DNA of 61,187 nt from Streptomyces scabichelini (GTDB taxonomy: Bacteria; Actinomycetota; Actinomycetes; Streptomycetales; Streptomycetaceae): contig NZ_JAAKZY010000037.1 of the NCBI RefSeq assembly GCF_011045015.1, forward strand, positions 1 to 61,187. Direction: 5' to 3'. Positions 26,024-34,042 of this stretch are shown one piece after another; position 1 is the first letter of the stretch, and the number at the start of each line of letters is the position of its first letter. A program made the position numbers and the translations under genes. Below the pieces are notes generated by a model that searched no databases, was not told the origin of the DNA, and worked only from the letters and a program-made list of their open reading frames with translations.

Positions 26024-28924
26024 GTGACGGGGTATGCGCCGGACCCGGGAGACGGGTCGATGCCGCGGGACGAGTTACGGAGTCCTACGCCACCGCCTGA
26101 GGATCCGGTGCCGTTCGTGGGGCGGGACGAGGAGATCGAGTCGCTCGCCGAGGGGCTGACCAGGGCTGGGCTGGGCGGAAGGGTGCCTGTCCCGCAGGTA
26201 CTCGTGCTGCACGGGCCGCCCGGCGTCGGCAAGACGGCGCTGGCCGCGGCGTTGGTGATGAGGCCGGAGCTGCCTCGGGTGCACTGGATCCCGGTGGGGG
26301 CCTTCGCAAACACGGAGACGACCCTGTTGCGGCTGCTCGCCGAGCACGGCGCACCGCGGCGGGAGATCGTCGCGGCGGCGCTGAAGGGTGAAGAGGAGTT
26401 CCAGCGGGTTCTGCGGGCCCAGTGTGCGAGGTTCATCCGCGGTTCCGTTGTGGTCCTCGACGTCCTCGACAAGGGGAGGCCCGCGCTCGGCCGCAATCTG
26501 CTGGCCGTACTCGGCAACAGGCGGAATCTGGTGATCGTCACGGGGCGGGAGGCGTCGGACTGGGGGGACCTGGGCGCCCGGCTGCATGCCGTGGGGCCGC
26601 TTGGTCCGGCGGACGCGGCCCGACTGGTCGAGGCCGTCGCCGCCGCCAAGCACGCACGTAGCGCCCTCGCCCCTGCGAGTGCTCACCGCCAAGCAGTCGA
26701 CGCGGCGCAGGGGCTGCCCGCGCTGCTGCGCGTCGCGGGCGCCCAGCTGGCTTTCGGCGACCCGTTCTCCGGGATCTCGACCCCCGACGCTCTGGTCACC
26801 CGCGTCCTGGATCTGTGGGATTACCTTGCCGACGAGCGTGCCGTGCTGGAAAAGCTCGCCTTCCGGGAACCGAACGGCCCGTTCACGTCCCGCACCGTCG
26901 AGGCGTTGTTCCCGGAGCGCGACTCGGCCTGGGCAGCTGTCACGTTGGACATGCTCGCGGCGTTCGAGGTGGTGCAGGAGACAGGTGACGGAGTGTTCGT
27001 CCTGCCGTCGCAGATCGCCACCGCCATACGAAACCGTGTGCCGACAGGGAGCCACCCTTCTCACGCCACTGCCGTGGCCTCGCAACTGCTACAGGCCGTC
27101 GGGAAGCGTGTCCGGGATGCGGCCGACGCGCTGGACGGTCGGCACCGGCCGTCCCCGCACAGTCAGTCCTCCGGTCAGCGCACACCCGACGAACTCGCCC
27201 GGTCCGCCGATGAGTTCATGGCCCTGCTCAGTGACTCTCCGCCCAGCTCGCGGGAGATGCACCTCCAAGGCACAACGCACCTCACCGGGGCGCTGGCGTC
27301 CGTGTTCACCGTGTACGGCGATGCCCACCGGCTCGTGGCTCTGCTCCGGCTCATACGCCGTCCCTCGCCCGGACTCCTGAGCGAGGCCGCCCGCGATCTG
27401 GGCATGCCTCAGGAAGCCCGGGAACTGCTGGGCCGGGTCGGCCGGGACACTTCGTACGAGGCCGCGCCCGCCTGGTACTCATCGGGCGACCTGCAACAGG
27501 CCCTGCGTACGTCAAGCAACGCACGAGTCCAACAAATCGCCTACCGGCCCGGGTGGTTGACTGTCCGCGGCGCGGCGCTGTGCGACCAAGGGCGGCCGTT
27601 GGAGGCTGTCCAAGTGCTGGAGGAAGCCCACACGGCTCATCGTGGCACCGGCTGCACGCGCGGATGCGGCTGGGCTCAGCTGCACCACGCGCGCGCATGC
27701 CTGCTGCTCGGGCGGGCGGCGGAGGCCGAGCACCTGCTGGGGCAGGCTGCAGAAGCGTTCCGGTCCGTCGGTGACGTACGTGGCGAGAACTGGGTGGCCA
27801 CGGAGAAGATCCGGCTCCTCCTGCTCCACGGGCGAGAGGGGGATGCTCTGGATGTCGCGCGGCGAGCGCTCATCGCGCACGAGCGTTCAGAGGACATCCG
27901 CGGAATGGGCTGGACTTGCCACTATCTGGGACTGGCCCACGCCAGAAGGGGCAGCGAGGAAGACGCCCGCTCGGCACTGCGGTTCGCGGGGGGTCACTTC
28001 CGGGACTGTGCCGACGAGCTGGGGAGCGCCTGGACACGGCACCGGCTAGCCGTGCTCACCTCCGAAGGCGGGAGTGTCGACGAACTCGAGGCGGTGGCCA
28101 CGGAGTTCGCCGACCTCGGCTGCACGCTCGGACAGGCGTGGTCCCTGCTTGAAGTGGCGCTCCGCTCACCACAGGTGTCGTCCTTCGACGACGCCGTGAC
28201 GCTTGCCGAGGAACTCTTCCGTGACCTGGGCGACCTGAATGGCCTCACCTGGGCAAACACCCTGCGCGACATGCGGCGCCGCCCTACGGAGTATCTCGTG
28301 CTGGAGAGCTCGTCCAGTCGTCTCGGTTCGGCGTACCTCAGTAGCTGTCTCTGGGAGTTCGGCAACTCGGTGAACCAGCGCCGGCCCGCCATCCCCCTAC
28401 GGGCCCGCGATCTCGTCGCCGTACACCGCGATCATGAGGAGCCGGAACCGGAACCGGAGCTGCCCCCGCTGGTGCAGCACCCATGGGTAGGGCTTCCGCC
28501 GGCGCTCCCCGCGTCCCCCAGGCGGAACACGCCCCACTGCCGGGTCCGCATCACCCTCCTCGACGACTCCCCCACCACATCGGCCACCGCCCGCCTCCTC
28601 CTCCGTGTGACCCCGACCCAGGACCACCCTTGGTCCGCCCACGCCGAGGCCGGAACCCCATGGCTGACCGCCACCGCGGTCCCGCTCACGCCCGCCTCCG
28701 TCGAGCCCGCCACCGCCCTCCTGCGCCCCGCCGAACAGGCCGCCCACGGTGGCGAATTCACGTTCACGGCGCACCGGCCCGGCCGTCACGTCATCCGCTT
28801 CACCGTCGCCCTGGAACGCACCGGCACGGTCCTCCAGCAGGTGGAGACGGAACTCGACATCCTCGACGGCGACCACCTCCGCGACCTCGCCGGCCCGCGG
28901 GCCGCCTCGACCACGGAGCGGTAG
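26024..28924 (+). CDS. STAND NTPase with TPR arm and C-terminal Ig-like domain
   Basis: 966 residues. A Pro-rich N-terminus precedes the STAND module: FVGRDEEIESL, canonical Walker A GPPGVGKT at 64-71, Walker B VVVLDVLD and a GLPALLRVAG segment. Degenerate tetratricopeptide repeats follow (about 440-760). The last 140 residues look like a beta-sandwich of Ig type (CRVRITLLDD, ATARLLLRVTP, RHVIRFTVALE). Codon 18 is TTA (26075-26077), read in Streptomyces only by the bldA tRNA, so full expression may be limited to late growth or development. GTG start, 3 bp after the first STAND gene. It keeps the Walker lysine that its partner has lost. Confidence 0.87.
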   Translation: MTGYAPDPGDGSMPRDELRSPTPPPEDPVPFVGRDEEIESLAEGLTRAGLGGRVPVPQVLVLHGPPGVGKTALAAALVMRPELPRVHWIPVGAFANTETTLLRLLAEHGAPRREIVAAALKGEEEFQRVLRAQCARFIRGSVVVLDVLDKGRPALGRNLLAVLGNRRNLVIVTGREASDWGDLGARLHAVGPLGPADAARLVEAVAAAKHARSALAPASAHRQAVDAAQGLPALLRVAGAQLAFGDPFSGISTPDALVTRVLDLWDYLADERAVLEKLAFREPNGPFTSRTVEALFPERDSAWAAVTLDMLAAFEVVQETGDGVFVLPSQIATAIRNRVPTGSHPSHATAVASQLLQAVGKRVRDAADALDGRHRPSPHSQSSGQRTPDELARSADEFMALLSDSPPSSREMHLQGTTHLTGALASVFTVYGDAHRLVALLRLIRRPSPGLLSEAARDLGMPQEARELLGRVGRDTSYEAAPAWYSSGDLQQALRTSSNARVQQIAYRPGWLTVRGAALCDQGRPLEAVQVLEEAHTAHRGTGCTRGCGWAQLHHARACLLLGRAAEAEHLLGQAAEAFRSVGDVRGENWVATEKIRLLLLHGREGDALDVARRALIAHERSEDIRGMGWTCHYLGLAHARRGSEEDARSALRFAGGHFRDCADELGSAWTRHRLAVLTSEGGSVDELEAVATEFADLGCTLGQAWSLLEVALRSPQVSSFDDAVTLAEELFRDLGDLNGLTWANTLRDMRRRPTEYLVLESSSSRLGSAYLSSCLWEFGNSVNQRRPAIPLRARDLVAVHRDHEEPEPEPELPPLVQHPWVGLPPALPASPRRNTPHCRVRITLLDDSPTTSATARLLLRVTPTQDHPWSAHAEAGTPWLTATAVPLTPASVEPATALLRPAEQAAHGGEFTFTAHRPGRHVIRFTVALERTGTVLQQVETELDILDGDHLRDLAGPRAASTTER

Positions 28925-28930
28925 CGGGCG

Positions 28931-30256
28931 ATGAGCACGGAACTCCGGGTCCGCGTGATCCAGGACCCCAGCCAGGGTTTCACCACCCTGCCCGACGAAC
29001 TGGCCAAGGGCCCCGACATCACCGTCTGCTTCGATGTCCTGGCCGGCGACCGCATCAGGGCCCGGCTGTACGGACCCGCCGTACCGTCCCTGTTCGGCAC
29101 CGAGCACCGCGCGGACCTCACGGCCCGCCCCGCCGACGTGCGCACGGCCGCCGCGCGTCTGTGCCGCGTCTGGAAGGAACTCCTCGTCGACTTCCGGCCG
29201 CTGACACGGGACGGCCGCCCGGCGCCGGACGGCCCGGAGCAGCCGTACGCCTCCCTCGTGGACCTGCGCACCCGCCCGCCGCGGGAGTTGTACGACATCG
29301 TGGAGGAACTGGCGCTGGCAGGCAGCGAGTTGCTCTTCGGCACCCTCCTCGGCGGCCAGGACCGGCGGATCGAGCGCTTTCGCGAGTATCTGGCCGAGTC
29401 GCTGTCCGCCCGCGAGGGGCTGCGCGTCCGCTTCGACTCGGAGCTGTATCTGCCGTGGCCGATGGTGTGCCTGCGACCCGAGGACGTCCCGGCGCCCACG
29501 CGGGACGCGGACCCGGCCGCCGTCCATCCCCGTTTCCTCGGCCACCGCCACCAGATCGAGCAGACCGGCGGCGCCTATCCGTGGCTGGACGGCCGCCGGG
29601 AGGCCCCGGCCGTGCCCGCCGTGAGCCTCAACCGCGACACCCGGATCGACCGCAAGGGCCGGACCCGGGCCGCGGAGGTGGCGGCCCTGCTCGCCAAGGA
29701 CACCGAGTTCGTGGAGCGCACGACGCGCACCGAACTCACCCGGGCCCTCGCGGACAGCGGCCTGTGCGAGCAGCTGATGTACTTCTGGTGCCACGGCCAC
29801 TTCGTGCACAACGGCACCCAACCACCCTGTCTGGCCCTGAAGTTGACCGACCAGGCGACCATCGACGCGCACACGGTGCGGGACTGGCGGCGGCGTCTGG
29901 GGGACGACAGCCCGTTCCAGCCGTTCGTGATGCTCAACGCCTGCCATGCGGGGGTGCCCGCGGAGGGCGGTGACTCGGCGTTCCTGGGAGGGGCGCTGAT
30001 CCAGGCCGGCGCGCGGGGTGTCCTCGGACCGCAGATCGAGATGCCGCAGATCTTCGCGGCCGAATACGCGCTGGAGTTCCTGAGCCGCTATCTGCGCGGC
30101 ACCGAGACGGCGGGCACGGTCGCCCACGCGGTCGCCCGGTACTTCGCCGACGAGCTGCACAATCCGCTGGGCTTCGCCTACGCCCTGCACTGCGGCATGG
30201 ACACCCGCCTGGAACGGACCGTTCCGCCGACCGGGGAACAGGAGATCACCGTATGA
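28931..30256 (+). CDS. CHAT-domain protease (caspase-like)
   Basis: 441 residues. The C-terminal half (about 230-430) is a CHAT domain, with a catalytic His in YFWCHGH (His288) and a catalytic Cys in MLNACHAG (Cys338), both intact. The N-terminal 220 residues have no motif I recognise. CHAT proteases (separase/caspase relatives) are effectors of several bacterial immune and cell-death systems, cleaving specific partners once activated. The gene starts 6 bp after the second STAND stop and overlaps the hydrolase by ATGA, so it is co-expressed with both STAND proteins. Its target is unknown; the hydrolase next to it is one possibility. Confidence 0.9.
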   Translation: MSTELRVRVIQDPSQGFTTLPDELAKGPDITVCFDVLAGDRIRARLYGPAVPSLFGTEHRADLTARPADVRTAAARLCRVWKELLVDFRPLTRDGRPAPDGPEQPYASLVDLRTRPPRELYDIVEELALAGSELLFGTLLGGQDRRIERFREYLAESLSAREGLRVRFDSELYLPWPMVCLRPEDVPAPTRDADPAAVHPRFLGHRHQIEQTGGAYPWLDGRREAPAVPAVSLNRDTRIDRKGRTRAAEVAALLAKDTEFVERTTRTELTRALADSGLCEQLMYFWCHGHFVHNGTQPPCLALKLTDQATIDAHTVRDWRRRLGDDSPFQPFVMLNACHAGVPAEGGDSAFLGGALIQAGARGVLGPQIEMPQIFAAEYALEFLSRYLRGTETAGTVAHAVARYFADELHNPLGFAYALHCGMDTRLERTVPPTGEQEITV

Positions 30257-31284
30257 ACCCGGGCGGCATGAACGCGGGCGGCGTGAACGCGGCCGACGGG
30301 CACCCGGCTGATGTGCACCTGGTCGACCTCGGCTCCGACGGCTGGCTCCTGGAGGAGACGTCCGGCGGCCCGCGTCCCGTCCCCGCCGACCGTCTGGACG
30401 ACCATTTCGCCGAGGAGCTTTCCCCGCCCGACTGGGCGACCGACCTGCTGGTCTATGTCCACGGCTGGCAGACCAGGCCCGAGTCCGCACTCATGGCTGT
30501 CCACCGGCTGCTGGACCTGACGGCCGACCAGTACGACCGCCATCAGGCCCTCTATCCGCAGCTCAAGCCGTGGCGGCCCTGGACGGTCCTCGTCCGCTGG
30601 CCCTCCCGCTCCCTGCCCTCCCTCGGCGGCTACCGCCGCATCCGCGACCGGGCGCACACGATGAGCGCGGACGGCGGTCACGCGGCCCGCGTCATCGGCC
30701 GGCTGCTGGGCTACCTCGACACGCACCGCGCCGATCCGGCCGCGGCTCCCGTCCTGGCCAACCGCGACGGCCAGTACCTGCACCTGATCGGCCACTCCTT
30801 CGGCTGCCGCTTCCTGTGCGAGGCGGTGCAGTGGGCGGCGGACGCCCCGGCCACTCTGGGCTGGAGCACACCGGAGCCCCCGAACCGGCCCTTCACCGTC
30901 GACTCGATGCTGCTGCTGCAGATGGCGGCCCCGCGCGACGCCTTCGCGTCCCGGTTCACCGCCCTCGCCGAGGCACCGCTGCGCGGCCCGGTCGTGGCGA
31001 CGTACTCGCAGCACGACCGCGCCACCGGCTTCTGGCACCTACGGGCGGAGCGGCGGGCGGGCATCGGTTACGCGGGCATCGGCACCGCCCCCGCACCGGT
31101 GTCGTCGATCAGCATGCTCCCGCCCGGAAAGCCGTACCCCCTCTCCACCCTCGACCACCGCTTCGTCAGCGTCGACGCGAGCGACGTCTTCGTACGCGGT
31201 CACGGCCCGGCCGGCGCCCACTCCGACCACCTGCACCCGGAGTCCGCCCACCTGCTGCTGTCCCTGGCCGACCATTCGCGCTGA
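30253..31284 (+). CDS. Alpha/beta hydrolase, probable effector of the STAND operon
   Basis: 343 residues. An alpha/beta-hydrolase fold is indicated by the oxyanion segment YVHGW (about 68-72), the nucleophile elbow GHSFG (Ser182) and a late His-rich segment near AHSDHLH for the catalytic His. No signal peptide. The extreme N-terminus is a short Gly/Asn/Ala run, so a start at the second ATG (30268) is also possible. The ATGA overlap with the CHAT gene shows translational coupling. In known defence systems such hydrolases attack lipids or esters; substrate here unknown. Last gene of the operon. Confidence 0.8.
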   Translation: MNPGGMNAGGVNAADGHPADVHLVDLGSDGWLLEETSGGPRPVPADRLDDHFAEELSPPDWATDLLVYVHGWQTRPESALMAVHRLLDLTADQYDRHQALYPQLKPWRPWTVLVRWPSRSLPSLGGYRRIRDRAHTMSADGGHAARVIGRLLGYLDTHRADPAAAPVLANRDGQYLHLIGHSFGCRFLCEAVQWAADAPATLGWSTPEPPNRPFTVDSMLLLQMAAPRDAFASRFTALAEAPLRGPVVATYSQHDRATGFWHLRAERRAGIGYAGIGTAPAPVSSISMLPPGKPYPLSTLDHRFVSVDASDVFVRGHGPAGAHSDHLHPESAHLLLSLADHSR

Positions 31285-31293
31285 CGCGCCGTC

Positions 31294-31339
31294 TCAGTCC
31301 TCGTACGGGTCCACCATCAGTCCTCGTACGGGTTCACCA
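31294..31339. repeat. 23-bp tandem duplication after the STAND operon
   Basis: Two adjacent 23-bp copies (31294-31316 and 31317-31339) differ by one base. They begin 10 bp after the hydrolase stop codon. Confidence 0.85.
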
Positions 31340-31465
31340 CACGAAGCGGCTGCCGGACGGCCGGGGTCTGCCGTGTATCTGGTGCCGCAGCCTCGTACGC
31401 AGCGTGTCGATCTCGTCGAGTACTCGACGGTCCTGAGCGGTCAGGGCGGGCGTATGAGGCAGCAC
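31334..31465 (-). CDS. Possible small protein or coding remnant
   Basis: A GTG-started reading of 43 residues includes a good amphipathic helix (TAQDRRVLDEIDTLRTRL). The start lies in one arm of the 55-bp palindrome. No ribosome site is evident. It could be the surviving 3' end of a deleted gene. Weak call. Confidence 0.2.
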   Translation of the reverse strand: MLPHTPALTAQDRRVLDEIDTLRTRLRHQIHGRPRPSGSRFVW

Positions 31466-31509
31466 GTCTTGATGAGACCCACTGGGTGTCATCAAGACAT
31501 GCTGCCTCA
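31455..31509. repeat. Near-perfect 55-bp palindrome
   Basis: Arms of 21 bp (31455-31475 and 31489-31509) match with one mismatch. The 13 bp between them are themselves palindromic around ACCCA-C-TGGGT. It lies between the STAND operon and the convergent small membrane-protein gene. No T run follows on either side, so it is not a standard terminator. Confidence 0.9.
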
Positions 31510-31530
31510 GCAGTTCAAGCCGCTGAGCTC

Positions 31531-31791
31531 TCAGCCCTTCGCAGGCGAGGCGTTCCCCCCGGAACCGGCCTTCTTGTCGGAGCCGTCCCCCTTCGGGTCC
31601 TTCTCCTCCTCGAAGTCGACCTTCCCCATGTGCCGGTTCATCGACTTCATCAGGCCCCACACCGCCACGGCCATCACCGCGAACACGATGAAGCCGAGGA
31701 CGCCAGGGGTCACCTTGTCCTCGTCGACCTCCGCCGCGAGGGGGACGAGGTGCGTCATTGCCAGGCTTGCGCTTGCGCTCATGTCAGGCAT
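31531..31791 (-). CDS. Small single-pass membrane protein next to mca
   Basis: 86 residues. A short Ala/Ser N-terminus, one hydrophobic helix (about 30-48, GVLGFIVFAVMAVAVWGLM) and a polar Lys/Gly/Asp tail. Starts at the first, second or third Met are all possible. It begins 6 bp after the mca stop, so it is probably co-transcribed with mca. No known function. Confidence 0.7.
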   Translation of the reverse strand: MPDMSASASLAMTHLVPLAAEVDEDKVTPGVLGFIVFAVMAVAVWGLMKSMNRHMGKVDFEEEKDPKGDGSDKKAGSGGNASPAKG

Positions 31792-31797
31792 TGTCTC

Positions 31798-32676
31798 TCA
31801 GGACTGCCGGATGCCCGCGAAGAGGTCGTCCTCGGGGAGGGACGTATCGACGAGGGACTTCGCGAGCTCGTACTCCTCCGTCGGCCAGACCTCCTTCTGG
31901 ATCTCCATCGGCACGTGGAACCAGCCCCCGTCGGGGTCGATCTGCGTGGCGTGCGCGATGAGCGCCTTGTCGCGGATCTCGTAGAAGTCGGCGCACGGAA
32001 CGTGCGTGGTCAGGGTCCGCTCGGCGCGCTGGAACTCGTCCCAGCGCTTGAGCCAGTCCCCGTAGGGGGACTCCATGCCGCGCTCCAGCAGGGCGTTGTG
32101 CAGTGCCTCGGTGCGCGGGCGGTTGAAGCCCTGGTTGTAGTAGAGCTTCTGCGGCCGGTACGCCGGCCCGAACTCCGACTCCGGGTACTTCTCGGTGTCC
32201 GCCGCCCCCTCGAACGCCACCATCGAGATCTTGTGGGTCATGATGTGGTCGGGGTGCGGGTAACCGCCGTTCTCGTCATAGGTCGTGATCACCTGCGGGC
32301 GGAAGGAACGGATCTTGCGAACCAGCTCCCCCGCCGCCTTGTCGACGTCCTCCAGGGCGAAACAGCCCTCGGGCAGCGGCGGCAGCGGGTCGCCCTCGGG
32401 CAGGCCCGAGTCGACGAAGCCGAGCCACTCCTGCTTGACGCCAAGAATCTCGCGGGCCTCGTCCATCTCCTTCTTGCGTACCTCGTGGATGTGCTCCTCG
32501 ACGTACTTGTCGCCCTGAAGCTTCGGATTGAGGATGGAGCCGCGCTCCCCGCCCGTGCAGGTCACGACCAGCACGTCCACCCCCTCGGACACGTACTTCG
32601 CCATGGTGGCCGCGCCCTTCGACGACTCGTCGTCGGGGTGGGCGTGTACGGCCATCAGTCGCAGCTGGTCAGTCAA
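31798..32676 (-). CDS. mca: Mycothiol S-conjugate amidase Mca
   Basis: 292 residues of the PIG-L/LmbE zinc-amidase family. Zinc ligands are visible in VHAHPDDE (His, Asp, Asp) and in the later HPDHIMTH segment. The protein is longer than GlcNAc-Ins deacetylase MshB and has the Mca pattern, including ERGSILNPKL. It cleaves mycothiol conjugates of electrophiles and antibiotics, giving a mercapturic acid for export and GlcN-Ins for recycling. The TTG start is supported by GAGGA 7 nt upstream and the expected N-terminus. Typical streptomycete position between a small membrane protein and divergent DUF4307. Confidence 0.93.
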   Translation of the reverse strand: MTDQLRLMAVHAHPDDESSKGAATMAKYVSEGVDVLVVTCTGGERGSILNPKLQGDKYVEEHIHEVRKKEMDEAREILGVKQEWLGFVDSGLPEGDPLPPLPEGCFALEDVDKAAGELVRKIRSFRPQVITTYDENGGYPHPDHIMTHKISMVAFEGAADTEKYPESEFGPAYRPQKLYYNQGFNRPRTEALHNALLERGMESPYGDWLKRWDEFQRAERTLTTHVPCADFYEIRDKALIAHATQIDPDGGWFHVPMEIQKEVWPTEEYELAKSLVDTSLPEDDLFAGIRQS

Positions 32677-32798
32677 AACACAATCCTCGTCAGTCGGCGC
32701 CCCGTTGCATAGGCGCGATCGGCGGCTTCTATAGTGACCGAATCGGGGGGTGAAAAATTCCGGGCCACGCGCTTTGCGCCCCCGCGGAGAGGACGATC

Positions 32799-33197
32799 AT
32801 GAGTACGGCGAGCACGCAGCTGCCCGAGGGCCGGTACGGCCGCTCCGCGGACGAGCGCGCCGACCGCAAGCTCAAGGTCATCGGCAGTGTCCTGGGTGTC
32901 GCTCTGCTCCTCCTCATCGGCTGGTTCGCGTACCACTACGTGGGCGGCAGCAAGATCAGCGCCGAAGTGATCACCTTCGACACCTCCGCCGACGCGGTCA
33001 AGGTGCACCTGGAGGTGCGCAAGGACACGGACGCCAACGGCTACTGCACCATCCGCTCGCAGGCCGAGGACGGCGCCGAGGTGGGCCGCGCGGACTTCCG
33101 CTTCGACCAGGACGCCTCGCGCATCGACAAGGTCGTCACGCTGCGCACGACGGCGCCGGGCACCACGGCGGAGCTGCTCGGCTGCCACGCCGACTGA
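32799..33197 (+). CDS. DUF4307 membrane protein
   Basis: 132 residues. A positively charged N-terminus, one membrane helix (about 27-48) and an extracellular beta-rich domain with two cysteines (Cys in NGYCTI and near the C-terminus in LLGCHAD) that could form a disulfide. This is the DUF4307 pattern, conserved next to mca and greA in actinobacteria. GGAGAGGA precedes the ATG. Function unknown. Confidence 0.85.
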   Translation: MSTASTQLPEGRYGRSADERADRKLKVIGSVLGVALLLLIGWFAYHYVGGSKISAEVITFDTSADAVKVHLEVRKDTDANGYCTIRSQAEDGAEVGRADFRFDQDASRIDKVVTLRTTAPGTTAELLGCHAD

Positions 33198-33210
33198 CAC
33201 CGGCCTCGTA

Positions 33211-33230
33211 CGTATCCCTGCGTATCCCTG
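33211..33230. repeat. 10-bp tandem duplication after DUF4307
   Basis: CGTATCCCTG twice in direct succession, 13 bp after the stop codon. Confidence 0.8.
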
Positions 33231-33420
33231 GCATCGGACCTCGATACCTGCGCGCCGACTGGAATCCGTAGGCGCTGACCTGCGTTGACGTGATTCTGAT
33301 GGCTTATGTCCTCCCCCTTCGCCCGCTGAATTGTTAGGCTCGTGGTTTCGCCCTCCCCTGGAGGAACATTCTTCTGGGTAGGGCGATGCTTTGTATTCCC
33401 AGTACCGACGAGGAGCACCT

Positions 33421-33918
33421 GTGACCCAGACCAGCGAGAACGTCACCTGGCTGACCCAGGAGGCGTACAACCAGCTGAGGGCCGAGCTGGAGTACCTGTC
33501 TGGTCCTGCGCGCACGGAGATCGCCGCCAAGATCGCGGCCGCGCGCGAGGAGGGCGACCTGCGCGAGAACGGCGGGTACCACGCGGCCAAGGAGGAGCAG
33601 GGCAAGCAGGAGCTCCGGGTGCGCCAGCTGACCCAGCTCCTTGAGAACGCGAAGGTCGGCGAGGCGCCGGCGGCCGATGGTGTGGTCGCGCCCGGCATGG
33701 TCGTCACCATCGCCTTCGACGGTGACGAGGACGACACGCTGACGTTCCTGCTCGCCTCGCGCGAGTACGCGAGCGCGGACATCGAGACGTACTCGCCGCA
33801 GTCCCCGCTGGGCTCCGGCGTGAACGGCAAGAAGATCGGCGAGGACGCCCAGTACGAACTGCCGAACGGCAAGCTCGCCTCGGTGAAGATCCTCGAGGCC
33901 AAGCCGTACACGGCCTGA
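33421..33918 (+). CDS. greA: Transcription elongation factor GreA
   Basis: 165 residues. The N-terminal coiled coil carries the acidic tip that enters the RNA polymerase secondary channel (AAREEGDLRENGGYHAAKEEQ region). The C-terminal FKBP-like domain contains the PQSPLG and GEDAQYELPNGK segments. GreA stimulates cleavage of backtracked RNA. GTG start with GAGGAG upstream. Independent transcription unit ending at a two-way hairpin. Confidence 0.96.
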   Translation: MTQTSENVTWLTQEAYNQLRAELEYLSGPARTEIAAKIAAAREEGDLRENGGYHAAKEEQGKQELRVRQLTQLLENAKVGEAPAADGVVAPGMVVTIAFDGDEDDTLTFLLASREYASADIETYSPQSPLGSGVNGKKIGEDAQYELPNGKLASVKILEAKPYTA

Positions 33919-33969
33919 GTCCACGCGATCCGTTCCACCTGGCCCTCGGGCCTGTACGTCGTCCCTGAC

Positions 33970-34009
33970 ATGCCCCCGGCGCCCGGCGAATTCCATGCCC
34001 CGGGGGCAT
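33970..34009. terminator. Two-way terminator between greA and the exporter operon
   Basis: ATGCCCCCGG (33970-33979) pairs perfectly with CCGGGGGCAT (34000-34009), enclosing a 20-nt loop. It lies between convergent genes. Confidence 0.65.
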
Positions 34010-34042
34010 CGTCATGCCACATCCCTCAGTCGGCTTCCTGGA

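Noticed and set aside
31373..31984. A plus-strand frame across the palindrome and the mca end
   Set aside because: It is antisense to mca and the small membrane-protein gene, and its repeated HVL-type segment simply reflects the palindrome.
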